Part shown: one piece after another, positions 47,000-58,132 of the stretch
How positions within the stretch are numbered: position 1 is the stretch's first letter
How the letters are laid out: each line of letters begins with the position of its first letter
Assembly (NCBI RefSeq): GCF_003573695.1
Contig: NC_039360.1
Span: 120,552,336-120,616,335 of the forward strand
Source: Papaver somniferum
Taxonomy: Eukaryota; Streptophyta; Magnoliopsida; Ranunculales; Papaveraceae
Length of the DNA: 64,000 nucleotides
Direction: 5' to 3'
Notes under the pieces: model-generated
The model's input: only the letters and a program-made list of their open reading frames with translations
Databases searched by the model: none
Told to the model about the DNA's origin: nothing
Program-made: the position numbers and the translations under genes

Positions 47000-47248
47000 A
47001 GCTTAATCCGTCTTTGATATCCTCCTGCAGGTGAGGATGGTTCCGACTGCAAGGTACTGATGGTATTAGCATGAGAAGGTGTTGTGTTGCTTTGGATGTA
47101 GGTGATGGAAGGAATGTTTGGTGTTGCATGAAAATCAGGTGGTTATGAACGCGCGGAAATGGGAAGGAGGTGGTGGAAGTGTAATTTCGGGAGGAGATAA
47201 CGCTACTCCGTTGGAACATTTCTCAAGTAGTTGACTTGTATCGCCCAT
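47000..47248 (-). other. Possible minus-strand mini-gene start
   Basis: On the minus strand an ATG at 47248 opens MGDTSQLLEKCSNG, continues through a proline-rich stretch and stops after 37 codons. Another frame from 47219 (MFQRSSVISSRN) stays open to 46995. GCTATATAAAAAG lies about 30 nt upstream of the first ATG (47276-47286), a good TATA but close to the ATG. No domain is recognised; low confidence that it is a gene. Confidence 0.2.
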
Positions 47249-47289
47249 TGAGGACGTGGACGCGGAGTTGTCCTCTTTTTATATAGCTC

Positions 47290-48160
47290 TGTACCTGCAG
47301 ATTCGGAACACACAATTAATCACACCCATTCACCTAGGTTCTTCCTCGACTGTTTTCTCGGATACAACTGAATCCAGCTCGATTGTGGCTGTGAACTTGA
47401 ATCCTCAAGAGACCTAACATTCTTAATCTCTGTTTAACTCAAACTCTCTTCTATAATGCTCTCCGTCCATTCAAACTCCAAACGGCTGCAACACTATCAG
47501 TCATGATTTCTCGTCTCGAGACTCCATCCTCACGAATTCGAAACCCATATCTCCTACTTGTAATGCTAACAAAAGTGTTCACGATGGATCATCATTGATT
47601 ACCAAATTTATAGCTATGTTCACAAAACCATGTCATCGGGACTTTAGGTTAACTTTTTGTTTCAGGAAAGGAAATTGGTAATGATTTAGGGAACCAATTA
47701 ATAAGGAAATCCGTAATAAATTGTAACACAGAATTAGGTGTTACACAGAATCACAAAAAAGGAAAGAAAAAAACAACATACGCAAAACCTAGTTAGGTGT
47801 TCAATCAAACAAAAAAAAAGGTGTTGGACGGACGTCCGGTTATTACTTCGAACAAACGGCTGTGTTATGGTTCTATAATAGGAAATTCACTTAGCTATTG
47901 ATGTTGGTCCGCAGTAGGAAACCGAGCCATATAAGGAAACGGTAGCAATTCTCACAAACGCCAACGTACGATTAATCCAACGTACGGATGTAATTATTTT
48001 GAAGGGAAATCAAGTAAACAATATCCGGAAACCAAGGGATCGGACGCACGAAAATATTCCGCGTCCAACTCACGATCCCCGCTATCAGATGACTAAATCG
48101 ATGGTCGGATATATCCTGATAGACAGATAGCACTTTTTTTTATAATATTATAATATAAAA
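47290..48160. other. Upstream region of the otubain/RBM28-like island
   Basis: No coding domain. The last 60 bases include TATAATATAAAAAATATA (about 48140-48165), a plausible TATA region for the transcript starting near 48190. Confidence 0.3.
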
Positions 48161-48189
48161 AATATACGATGTCACTCGCTGAGCGTAAA

Positions 48190-48260
48190 CCCTAAATAGA
48201 GATATCGCTCGATCTCTCGATCAAGACGACAAAGAATTGGAATTCAGCCTCGATATTTTG
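48190..48260 (+). other. Probable 5-prime UTR exon
   Basis: AAACCCTAAATAGAG and a GA/CT-rich leader end at the donor TTTTGGTAAAG (GT at 48261). The T-rich sequence to about 49035 looks like an intron and closes with TTTTCCACAG. This would be the non-coding first exon for the downstream otubain-like sequence. Confidence 0.45.
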
Positions 48261-49035
48261 GTAAAGATTTTCAGTTCTCTGATCTGAATTATATTATGTA
48301 TACTCTGTTTGATTTTGATTTCCGATTCTTGTGGCAGAATTATTTCAGAAACCCTAACTTTAATTTAATTCTATGATGAAATGGGTAAGTGTAATGATCG
48401 GTTTGTAGTTGTAAGGATACTTCTAGGATTCTGATTTTCTTCGATTTATTTGGATGTTCGATGATTTCTATTAGGATCAAGGAGATAAGAGGGTGAGGTG
48501 TAGTGGTGGGTAAACACAAATACATTTCTTATACTTGAATTGATCAAGTGTGGGGTTCTTTAGTATAACGATGGGTTTGTAGTAACGTGGTAATGTTATT
48601 GGCAAGGGGTATTCTGGTGATGTGATTTGGAAAGTGGTGGTGGTGATTGATTTTTTTTTATTACAGTGGTGAAGCATCTTAGATTATTCTTTTTTAAAAT
48701 TAAATTTCCAGGAGTTAAGGGAATGGTGTGTCATGGAATTATTAGACTGTTTGATTGGCTGGATTTAGGCCATGGGTCATACTGATATCTTTGTCATTCC
48801 TAATGGGATTATTGGTCAGTACTGGTCAGTCATGCATATCATGGTGCTCAAAGATTATATGGTGCTCAAAGATTATGAGATTTGTTATTTGATCTGGTTG
48901 ACGGGGTAATTTGTATTTTTTTTGTACTTGAAAAAGTCAGGTTTGATAGGTTAGTTAGTGGTAATTTTGTATTTCTATTGTCTGCGGAAGTTTTCTTATT
49001 TGTTTTTTTGAAGTTTCAATATGGATTTTCCACAG

Positions 49036-49946
49036 GTTATTACGAATTACAGAAGACACTTTTATTTTTCTTCAAGAACAATGCAGCTCGTGGAGTCACT
49101 TGCAATAGAGGAGGTAGAGTATCAAATGCGTGACCCAGGCTTCACAACTACTGATTGGGCGACTTTCACAGATGCTGATAAGATGCAGCAGTATAATTCC
49201 ATTCAGGCTGCAGCAACTGAGAAAATACCGTATGTTGGCGACAAGGCAAGAGCCACTTATAAGCTTTTCTTTGAAACTGATCCATGTGCTATTTCCTTCT
49301 TTTCTTTGTAATAATCCAACTTGGTAAATATTTATGTATCTCTCTGGTGATAAAGTTATACTTATGTTATTTGGCTTTACGTTTTTCATAATTTTCCGCA
49401 ATCTCCTGATAAAGCTGTTTGGCAGTTGTAATGTTCTTCAGATTTGTTACTTCTGGTGAAATCCGTAGGCGTTCTGAATTTTTCAAACCTTTCGTATTGT
49501 GCTTAGCAAATACAACCGTGGATGAGGTATTTTGTGATCTCCTCTTTGTGTAATTTTCCATGAATAAATTATACTCATCACCATGCATAATCAAACACAA
49601 AATTTTAACTAGAATGGTATTGGATCAGTATTGTAAGACCTCTTTGGAACCGATGGGGGAAGAGAGCGACAATGTTCAAATCACTGCCTTGTCTGACGCG
49701 TTGGGTGTTCCCATCCGTGTGATGTACCTGGCCTGCAGATCCTATGATCCTAAGGGTGTCAGTGTATATCATTATGATTTTGTCCCAACTGTTGGTGCTG
49801 TTCCAAATACTAGCAAAGGCGATGCTGATTCTGTGAAACCTTTCATCACCTTGCTTTACCGCCTGTTCCCTGGACATTATGACATTCTGTACCCAAAGCA
49901 ATCAGGTAAACTTTTAACGATGCTAGAACTTCTGTTGCGTGAGTAG
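49036..49946 (+). pseudogene. Otubain-like (OTU deubiquitinase) fragment lacking the catalytic-Cys segment
   Basis: Exon 49036-49245 (ATG at 49083, MQLVESLAIEE) ends SIQAAATEKIPYVGDK, the N-terminal hallmark of plant otubains, at a possible GC donor (AAGGCAAGA). A second block, 49611-49946, reads LDQYCKTSLEPMGEESDN, ITALSDALGVPIRVMYL and PGHYDILYP. The last holds the catalytic His region of the peptidase C65 family. The roughly 150 residues between them, including the GDGNC motif with the nucleophile Cys, are absent; 49246-49610 is unrelated AT-rich sequence. The block ends at a stop after KLLTMLELLLRE, and LYRLFPGHYD has two extra residues relative to the usual LYRPGHYD. It therefore cannot be an active deubiquitinase. 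It lies just upstream of an RBM28-like gene on the same strand. Confidence 0.75.
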
Positions 49947-50120
49947 GTATTACCATGTAGGCGGATGGAACTCTAGGTAGGCGACTAAGAGTAACAAAGC
50001 CATCCCCTCAATATCGAATGGGAAGTCCCTTTATGACAATGCCAGCTTCCATTTTCAAAATCAGAATCGCCGGTGAATCCTGAACGGCCTGGTGAGACTA
50101 CACTGGCAGAGCATGAAAGG

Positions 50121-51893
50121 ATGGAAGAACAGAGTAATTTGCAGAGAACTGTTTTCATAGGCAATCTCCCATTTCGTACTGATAATGAAGAGGTGAGGAA
50201 ACGGTTCTCTGATTTCAGGGAAGTGCTGTCGTATTTCCCTGTTCTTCACGAAGTCACTTGGTATGCATCATCCCTTTTTTACTACATCCTTGATTACATT
50301 ATATCCATTCAGGATAATGTTCATGATTTTTCTTTTGCTCCTATGGGCAGGCGACAAACAGGAACTGGTTACCTCAAGTTCAGTACACCAGACGAGGCTG
50401 ATGCTGCGGTGGCAGCGGCACGTTATACAGGAGGTTCAAGAATTCTTCTGAATGGCAGACGACTAACTGTGATTAAGGCCTTGGACAAGAAAGCCCGCGA
50501 TAAGGAACTTGAAAAGGCGAAAAGTGATGATGTTGACCAACGCAACCTTGAGCTTGCAAAGGTATTCATCAGCGATTGGTTTGTCATAAATGGTAAGTTA
50601 AATTTTGATATAAAGGTATTAATTCTAACCCATCTTTTCCATGATTGTCACTAGATAGGTGTTATTCTCAAGGGCTCTCGTGATGCTGAAGGTGTTTCAT
50701 CAAGTGATATGTACCATCGCCAAGTGTAAGTAATTTTTATATACACTGGTCTCTCTCTCATATATATCGAGGGTCTTCCAAAGTTCGGTTGGGGTTTCTT
50801 CAAGTGATATATACAACTGTGTTTATAAAGTTCAGTTGGGGTTTTAGATGGACTTGTATAACATGTTACATGCAATTTTTTTCCAGGTTGGAGACGAGAA
50901 AGAACGATAAGATTCAATCATCTCCTGACTTCCATGTTTCGAGAACTAGACTCGCTGTATACAATTTTCCAATGATACTCTCTGAGAAGCAGCTTAAATA
51001 TATTATTCTAGATGCAATTCTTTCCCCTGATTGCAAACAAACTCGTGTCATCCAACAGGTACATTTCTGAAAATTATTTTTGAAACTGTTATTCTCTCCT
51101 TATCTTGACCTAACTTATTCCGGCGAGGAGTAGGAGGATGAGTTAATAGCTTCTGTTCCCCTGTAAAATATTCAGAGAATCAGAGCTGCTGAAACTGGAT
51201 TACATCTTGACTAGTAGTTTTGAATGTCAAAATCTTACCGACTTATATTGCTGATTATGCAGTTAGAAATCTTAGGAAAAAGCAAGCATGCAAAGGCGAC
51301 GGAGAAAGGCCTTAAACGAGGAACAGCTTTCGTCGAGTTCTCGGATTATGAACATGCACTTGCAGCCCTGAATGCTCTTAATAATAATGCTAGTAAGTAT
51401 TCTTGATATCATTTTGATAAAATCTGTAACCAAACTATACAAGGTTGTTGGTGAAAAACGAAATCGTTAAACCATGATCGATGTATGCATATTTTAGAAC
51501 AAGTTGATTTTAGGTGAGGTGATCTAAATGATTTTAGAACAAGTTGATTTTAGGTAAGGTGATCTAAATGATGAGTAGAACTAGAAGGAGATCGTTCTCT
51601 CTGAATTTCCATTAGATAAATACTTACGTAGGAAGGCCATTCTGCAATACTGCAAGTCATTCTATATATACTATGCAAAATAAATAGGAGCAAAAATGGA
51701 GCGAAAATGGAAATGGTCGACTTCTTTTTTTAATTTCACATGCCACTTGTCATTTGCAGAACCTTTTGGCCCTGGGCATCGCCCCATCGTTGAGTTCGCT
51801 GTCGAGAATATCCAGTCACCGAAACGACTTCGGGAGAAGCTAGAACGTTTGCAGACCCATGCCGGCACAGAATTCTTGCCACGACCTCAATAA
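50121..51893 (+). CDS. Two-RRM protein derived from nucleolar RBM28/Nop4-type protein (285 aa, six exons)
   Basis: Exons I can join in frame: 50121-50260, 50351-50561, 50655-50725, 50887-51058, 51263-51392, 51760-51893. All introns are GT-AG and the sum is 858 nt, exactly 286 codons with the stop. RRM 1: RNP2 VFIGNL near residue 11, RNP1 GTGYLKF near 51. RRM 2: RNP2 LAVYNF at 163, RNP1 RGTAFVEF at 217. Linker phrases VIKALDKKARDKELEKAK and GPGHRPIVEFAVENIQ match plant RBM28, which has about four RRMs and over 800 residues; only its middle is present. RBM28/Nop4 acts in nucleolar ribosome biogenesis. The frame is open upstream of the chosen ATG (VNPERPGETTLAEHER), so the true start may lie further 5-prime or within a fused transcript. 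The intact splicing suggests recent origin or selection. Confidence 0.8.
51491..51570. repeat. 40-bp tandem duplication in the last intron
   Basis: ATTTTAGAACAAGTTGATTT... occurs at 51491 and 51531; the 40-bp copies differ by one base (GGTGAGG versus GGTAAGG). Confidence 0.9.
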
Positions 51894-52942
51894 TTGCCAA
51901 CTAAAGTTCTGTCTATCTTTCTGCCACCAAACAACTAAAACTATTAAAATCGGCATTTAAGCGAGCCAGATAATTCTAGTTCAAAATTCCTTCTCAGGAA
52001 GCTATAGTTTTTTATTTTCTTAAACATTTAAGCATAACAGAACCATATTACTTTTATGGCTTAGCAGACAAAAACTTTGTTTTTTGAGCTCCTACTGCTG
52101 ACATCCTAGATGGAGGGACTATTAGAACGTATGAGTATTCAAATCGTGACCCTATTGGTATATGCTAAAACACCGGGTTTCATACTTGATCATGACCAGA
52201 ATGAATTGAAATCGACTACTATTTTGGTTCAAAACAATTGCAGCAGGAGTAAACTGCCATATTATTTTTTTTACCTACATTGGACAGCGGTGGGCGAGAC
52301 ATGACACGTGAGAGTGTGTCCATCTTTTAATTTTTACACAGAAAGCAACTAACACATCTCGTTGAATTTTTGAAGGTTTCTTTTTCTTTGAACACCTAAA
52401 AGATGGTTTCTTGTCAAAATATACTTAATAGCTTCAAATCTTTTCCTGTTGGTTTTCATTGCTGGTATTTTGACAAGCACTCATTGCTATGCCAATTTCG
52501 CTCAGCCTAATAGTGTGAGTATGGTGTGATGCACATGCTTGAATTTTATTAGTAAGAACACATGTGCGATGCACATGTTTGAATTTTACTCATCCAACAA
52601 TACTAAATTTGAAAGCAATGAGTTTTTTTTCCTAAAACAAAAATTTACTATTGTTATTTGTACTCGTTACATAGTAATTGAAAGAGCTTTTGAAAGAGCT
52701 TTTCAAATATATAAATTTTACAAAAATTCAGTACATATTTTAAAAAATATTAAGTTTTATAATTTTTGATCTATTTTTAAAACAAAACAATGGTATTTAT
52801 GTAAATATGTAAAAAATAGGGACAACTAAATAACTTAGGGGTCTCCTACCAAAAATACCTATTTTCTTTACATTAGTATTAGGGGTACATTATTTATATG
52901 TCCTTACTTTTGACACCCAATAAATATATCCTTATACAACAA
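51894..52942. other. Downstream spacer, no gene
   Basis: Probable 3-prime UTR then AT-rich spacer. A doubled phrase, GATGCACATG(C/T)TTGAATTTTA, lies at about 52529 and 52568. Frames at 52110-52304 and 52539-52769 have no domain. Confidence 0.4.
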
Positions 52943-52950
52943 TAAATATG

Positions 52951-52991
52951 GAAGGTGCGACTGGGGGATATGAAAACTAATTGGGGGATAT
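52951..52991 (+). repeat. MULE left TIR
   Basis: Pairs with 58133-58173. Within it GGGGGATAT occurs twice. Six or so mismatches over 41 bases. Confidence 0.8.
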
Positions 52992-53270
52992 GAATTACTT
53001 CCTCCAACCAAAGGTGTCAGCTAAGGGGTGTTTTTTGGGCCGAAATTACTAAAACACCCTTACATTAATTAAAAGACATTATGAAAAGATTGTTATATCC
53101 TTTCAACTAAAACATAAAATCAAAAACCAAATCAAATATCCCCCATTTCTACAACCAGTTCCGGCATACTCGCTAGGGTTTTCGAGAAAATTTTTTTTCT
53201 TCATCGTTCTTCATCGACGATTAATCGTTCAATCAAAAATTTATTCGTCGATTAAAACCAACCCATAAGA

Positions 53271-54996
53271 ATGCCTCCACGAAAGAAATCATATGCCCAA
53301 TCGAAATCAAAATCGATTGCTCAACAAAAACAAGAAAAGAGGATTGCTTTGATTGCTCAAGAGCTAGAACACGAAGAACAAGAGTTATCGGACGATCAAC
53401 TACTCAGAAATATGGCTTCTGTGAGAAGGTAAGTCATTCAAAACCGTTTAGTTAGTGTTTCAATCGATGTGTAACTATGGGTTTAGGTCAAAATTGCGAA
53501 ACCCTAATTGGAAGTGTTGAGTTTCAGTGGTTCCGGCATTCAATTTAGTATGAATGCCACACCGGAACTATGTAACGGCCTTCAATTTAGGATGAAAACC
53601 ACACCGGGACTATATAACGACATTCGATTTAGGATGAAGACCACACCGGAACTGGGCCCCGGCATTCGATGTAGGATGAAGACCACACCGGAACCCAGTC
53701 CCGGCGTTAGAATTAGGTTGAATACCATGCCGGTATTGAGCTTCTAATAAATAAAGAACCCTAGGATTTTCTTATCGGTACTGGCTTAGAATTTAGGTTA
53801 GATTCTATGCCGGTACCCAGTTATGGCATGTGTTTCAATTTTACGTTTGTGCCGGCAAAGGTGATTTTGTATCCAGAAACTTCCTAAAGATTACCGGCAT
53901 TCTCGTCAATAATTTGTCAATGCCGGTACCAGGTCCCGGCGTGTGATGGTTTGAAATTACTATGTCGTGTTTTGGTCACGGCGTGGTCGAGACTTTGTTT
54001 TTGTATGCCGGTAGTTATGATTCTATGTCGTTATGTAGTGTATCTATGCCGGTATTAGGAATGAAAGTTAGTTTTCTTATATTTATTTCGTGCTTCTTCT
54101 TGAATAGGGCTAAAGCAAAGGAAACTACCAACCGAAAAACTAAAGATGATGACATTAAGAAAAAAAGGAAGGTCGGTCTTGGTACTCCTCAATCTCTTCC
54201 TCCTAGAGGGAAAGAACAAGGTCGCGAGAAGCGTTTGGAGGCTGGTACAAGAGGTGAAGTTCGGGAGAGTGGTCGTGACCGTAGTAAACTCGCAATCTGT
54301 GAACCTACTGGAGAAGTTGAAGAGGAGCAAGATGAGAAAGATGAACAGGAAAGTGAGGAGGAAGATAATGAGATTGATCCAAGTCAAGTAGCAACCCAAA
54401 GCCAAGTAGTAGTGGAACAAGTTGGGCCAAGTCAACAACCGACACAAGGCAAGGGTACAAATAGAGTAAAAGTTAAAGGTTCACACCTTCCTTATATTGA
54501 TGACATGATACCTGACCTTGATGGTGGTAAAATTTGGGGTGCAGCTTCTTATGATCCGGGGAATCTATTTGGCTACAAGGACTCTTGGGCTCGTACTATC
54601 TATCAAACCTACGTAAGAATTTCTATCTCGTGCATATGTATTGTTTTGTATTTATATAAAACCTCTTAATCGTATTATCTCCTAATTGTAGGATCATAAC
54701 AAGGTTGTGCGTCGTTGTCGAAACCAAGCCGCGTCTCATTGGGATTTGTCTAAGGAATGTGAAGAGGTCCAAACATTAGTAATGGATTCTGGTCTATATC
54801 CTTTGGTTGAAATTATGTGAAGCCAGATATTGTGACAGTCAATTGCTTCGTCGAAAGGTATCATGGTGAAACAGATACCATGCACTTCCTGTTTGGCGAG
54901 ATGACCTTGATCCCTGATGATGCTCAGAACATTCTAGGCTTGAGTGTTACCGGCAAATCAATTGCAGAAGGAGATCATTGTCCGGAGCTAGAATGA
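53271..54996 (+). pseudogene. Plant mobile domain (PMD) gene, frameshifted and 3-prime truncated
   Basis: Exon 1 53271-53428 (MPPRKKSYAQSKSKS, basic) ends at AAGGTAAGT. Exon 2 54108-54612 is joined in frame and is first basic (KKKRKVGLG, a nuclear-localisation type stretch), then acidic (EEEQDEKDEQESEEED). Exon 3 starts at 54692 with DHNKVVRRCRNQAASHW. The PMD signature follows: WDLSKECEEV, SGLYPLV, then, after a one-base loss near 54810 that gives a premature TGA at 54818, FVERYHGETDTMHF, FGEMTLIPDDA and LGLSVTGKS. The frame stops at 54996; a normal domain runs well over 200 residues further. PMD proteins (PF10536; MAIN/MAIL relatives) occur both as host genes and inside MULEs. Here it sits inside the TIRs, so it belongs to the element. 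Confidence 0.8.
53500..54062 (+). repeat. GCCGG-centred repeat array in PMD intron 1
   Basis: ATGCCGGTA/ACCGGCATT-type words recur at irregular 20-60-bp spacing. The best-ordered part is 53528-53745, where a unit of about 42 bp (GGCATTCGATTTAGGATGAA, then ACCACACCGGAAC) repeats five times. A frame across the array (53508-53747) shows the repeat at protein level (FRMKTTPEL) but lies in the intron. Confidence 0.8.
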
Positions 54997-55006
54997 CTTA
55001 GTTGGC

Positions 55007-57904
55007 TCAATAATACTTGTCGGCTTGCCGAGGTGCCACGTGAGTAAGCTTCATAGAATTCCTTGGCCTCCTTTGTTTCTCATGGTGATTGTCCGGGAGC
55101 TTCCAAAGGGGAGGGTCGAAAGATAGTTGCTTCCAAAACGGATCAATAACCTCAATTGGTATAACTTGTTCATACTTCACAAGCATATGACGACACGGAA
55201 GCCCCAATGAAGACATGTCGGGACAAATACACACATCACCCGGTTTGCCGTAGTTTATCTCTTTTTCCATTTCTCTAATCATATGTTTTATTGCCCAATG
55301 CGAGACGTTGAATTCTATTCCTTAGAGAAAATTACCATATCGAAAATGTGATGTCATCCTTTCCATTGAGCTTTTCTCAAAGGCCTTCTTGATCCTATCG
55401 ATATCAGCCTTAAAGTATTGCTCCATTGCCTCGGTGACCGTAACCACGTTTCCTTGGGCGGACTGGATGAGATCTTTAAATCTCCCATGAGCGGACTCCG
55501 TTATACTAGTTGCTTCATTCCCGTAGTGTATATACCGATTTGTCCATGCACGCACAAATTTTTCCTTGAACTTATGCAACAATTTATCCCGACAATATGA
55601 GACGGCACTTGGATACACTTCGTTATATTTCGCAATAAACATGTTCAATCTCTTTTCATATATATCCTCGGTAAGAGACCAATAAACTTTCTCCCAATCC
55701 TTTAGAAATTCCAACCACCTTTTATGATTTTCATCGTGTTCTTTGTCCACTCGTTCTTTAATCTTTCCTCTTTCATCTTCTTCTTCTTCGGGTGATAGTT
55801 TCTTCTTGCGAACATCTTCCTCTAGTTGAGCAACCATTCTCTTATTAATATCCGTCTTAGCGGGTTCAAACAAAGTATGACAATGTTTTATCACATTTTG
55901 ACGTATATGATATGTACATAGGAAATTTTGTGCATCCGGAAATACGTTGGATATAACATTGCATCATCTTGATCGGTTATGATGACCCTCGGAAATTTAT
56001 TTTTCGGGAACAATAATTTCAATTGTCGTAATGCCCAATGATAATTGTGATCCCTCTCGTTTTCCATTAAACACCAAGCCAATGCGAATGATACCTTGTC
56101 CGATGTTTTCCCTACGATGTTGAACAACGACATCTTGTATTTGTTTGTCTTGTAGGTGCAATCCATCATAAGAACACCACAACATATATGATCCAATTGT
56201 GAAAGCAAAGGATGCGCAATGAATATTTGAAGGGGTTTTTCGTCCGACCCTCTTTTAATGATACGCGTGTAGTTGTGATCCCAAACTATCTTCTCAAATT
56301 CTTGAATAACGGTCTTCCCTTCTCATTCAACCCTTCTAATGGTTGCTTGTGCGTTATAAATTGTACTTAGGGAAGAAACGTTCTGATTATCCTTTTCCTT
56401 AAATCCTCTGAGAATTACTCTTGGTTTGATACATGCTTTGGTCATTATCTTTACATCCTCGAATTCATGAGGTTTTAGCTTCGCAACTAGGGAGTGCCCA
56501 ACAAAATATTTCGGATCCCGGTGGTTATGACGGCCAAACCACACCGTACAATCCCATTCCTTTTCTTTGTCTCTTAGATAGAATACAAGCTTAAAGGGGA
56601 AATTATCCTTCCTCGTACAAGTCTTGTATACCCTATTAGTCTTCTTTGGATATACATAACCCTTTCTCTTATGTCTATCCTTCTTCTTGTATTGCCCACT
56701 TCTCTCACAAACCATCTCAAAACGATTATCTGAACGTTGGGTATTCATCACCAACACACACATGTTCTTAAGAGCCGTCTCTTTTCCCCAAGCAATTGCT
56801 TCCTCTGGAGATTTTATTCCCTACATAAGGACAACAATGGGAGATTATAAGGTTAATTACAAGCAATCCCCACATAAAGTTCTTAAAACTAGGTGTTTGG
56901 TAACATACCAGAGGCATTTTATAGTATTCTGACGTATCCGGACCAAGCTTGGAATTTGTTGGATCAATGGATGTCACAATCTAAGGAATGAACGAAAAAA
57001 AATTTGAATTAGTTCTAAATAAAATCAAATTACTATACCGGGTACCAGTTCCGGCATGCTCGACGACAGTACCGCCAAAACAATCAAAGCCGGAAACATG
57101 TGACGACATTCTCGATTAACGGTCTGGCATTCCGGATTGCATTTGAAAAAGAGGACCTAATTTTAAACAGTACCGACATTGTATTTTCTTGAACATTAAT
57201 GCCGGGATTCGCAATATCGGCATGCTCGATATGTAAGGTTCCAAGCTGGTACTTAGTGCCGGCTTTGTCAGTAATTTACAAACAACGCCGGTAATAGGTG
57301 CCGGCGTGCTCGATAATTTAAATACCACGCCGATATTCAAGTTCAAAAATCTTTAACTCCTGGATGTTTTTCTTGTGGTACCGGCATAGTTAAGTTAGGA
57401 GTAAACCATGCCGGTTTGGATATTCCATGGAATATTCGGGAGTAGGTAAAAAGTTAACTGCGTGCCGGCATGGAATTGTTGGGTTGAAGACCACGCCGGC
57501 GGTTGATTCAAAATGGGGGATAATTTCCGCCGGTTTGAAAAATAGTATGAATATCGTGCCGATTCTGTTGGCGCCGGCGTGGTATTCATACTACGAATAT
57601 GCCGGCACCAAGTTTTTTCAGAGAAAAAATGGCGGTTTCAAAAAAGAAAATAATCAAATTTTCGACCTCTTGGCAACATTACCTGTGTGTTGGGGATGCT
57701 GGTATGATGAACTTGTTTACTTTCTTGGGTTGGTTCTTCAAAAAACACTTCATGCTCACGAAAATCATATTCCAAGGGTGTTGGTTCATCATATAAGTCC
57801 AATTGTGAGTTGTTATCATTAACCGAAGATTGAAGACATGCTTCTTGTTGTAGTTGAGCTAAAGATTCAGCAGCAGCAATTCTCTCCTCACGATCATCTT
57901 CCAT
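55007..57904 (-). pseudogene. MULE transposase, three exons, disabled
   Basis: Exon 1 57904-57683 (MEDDREERIAAAESLAQ) ends at a GTAATG donor. Exon 2 56980-56909 (IVTSIDPTNSKLGPDTSEYY) and exon 3 from 56820 (GIKSPEEAIAWGKE) join in frame. Exon 3 has a FAR1-like N-terminal DNA-binding segment (FEMVCERSGQYKKK, FPFKLVFYLRDKEKEW). The MULE catalytic domain follows (MMDCTYKTNKYKMSLFNIVG near 56150; VIITDQDDAM near 55975), then a helical region with RYIHYGNEATSITESAH. A SWIM zinc finger, CICPDMSSLGLPCRHM, lies near 55210. Disabling changes: in-frame stops near 56321 and 55320 and a frameshift near 55930. It would cut and join the element by its TIRs. Confidence 0.85.
57030..57620 (-). repeat. GCCGG-centred repeat array in transposase intron 1
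   Basis: The same ATGCCGG/CCGGCAT words as at 53500-54062 recur (for example at 57050, 57190, 57265, 57290, 57382, 57408, 57463, 57497, 57575, 57601). The array lies at the opposite end of the element, in the first intron of the opposing gene. Confidence 0.75.
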
Positions 57905-58132
57905 TGTCACAAAAAATTTTCAACTCAAAAATATTTTTCCCTCCTTCTACTCTCACCTCACTCACACAAATTCAAATAAAAATACACACTAATCTATCCC
58001 CCAAATACTTAAGATTTTACTAATTATTATTAACCACTAAACCTGATTAGTGAGGGTTAGATTAGGAATTAAAAAAAATAGATAAGGGGTGACCCAGATT
58101 TGATATTTGGATCCAGTTTTTGTCATGTAGCT

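Noticed and set aside
53508..53747. 79-codon frame with FRMKTTPEL repeats
   Set aside because: Lies wholly within intron 1 of the PMD gene and reflects the GCCGG-type repeat unit.
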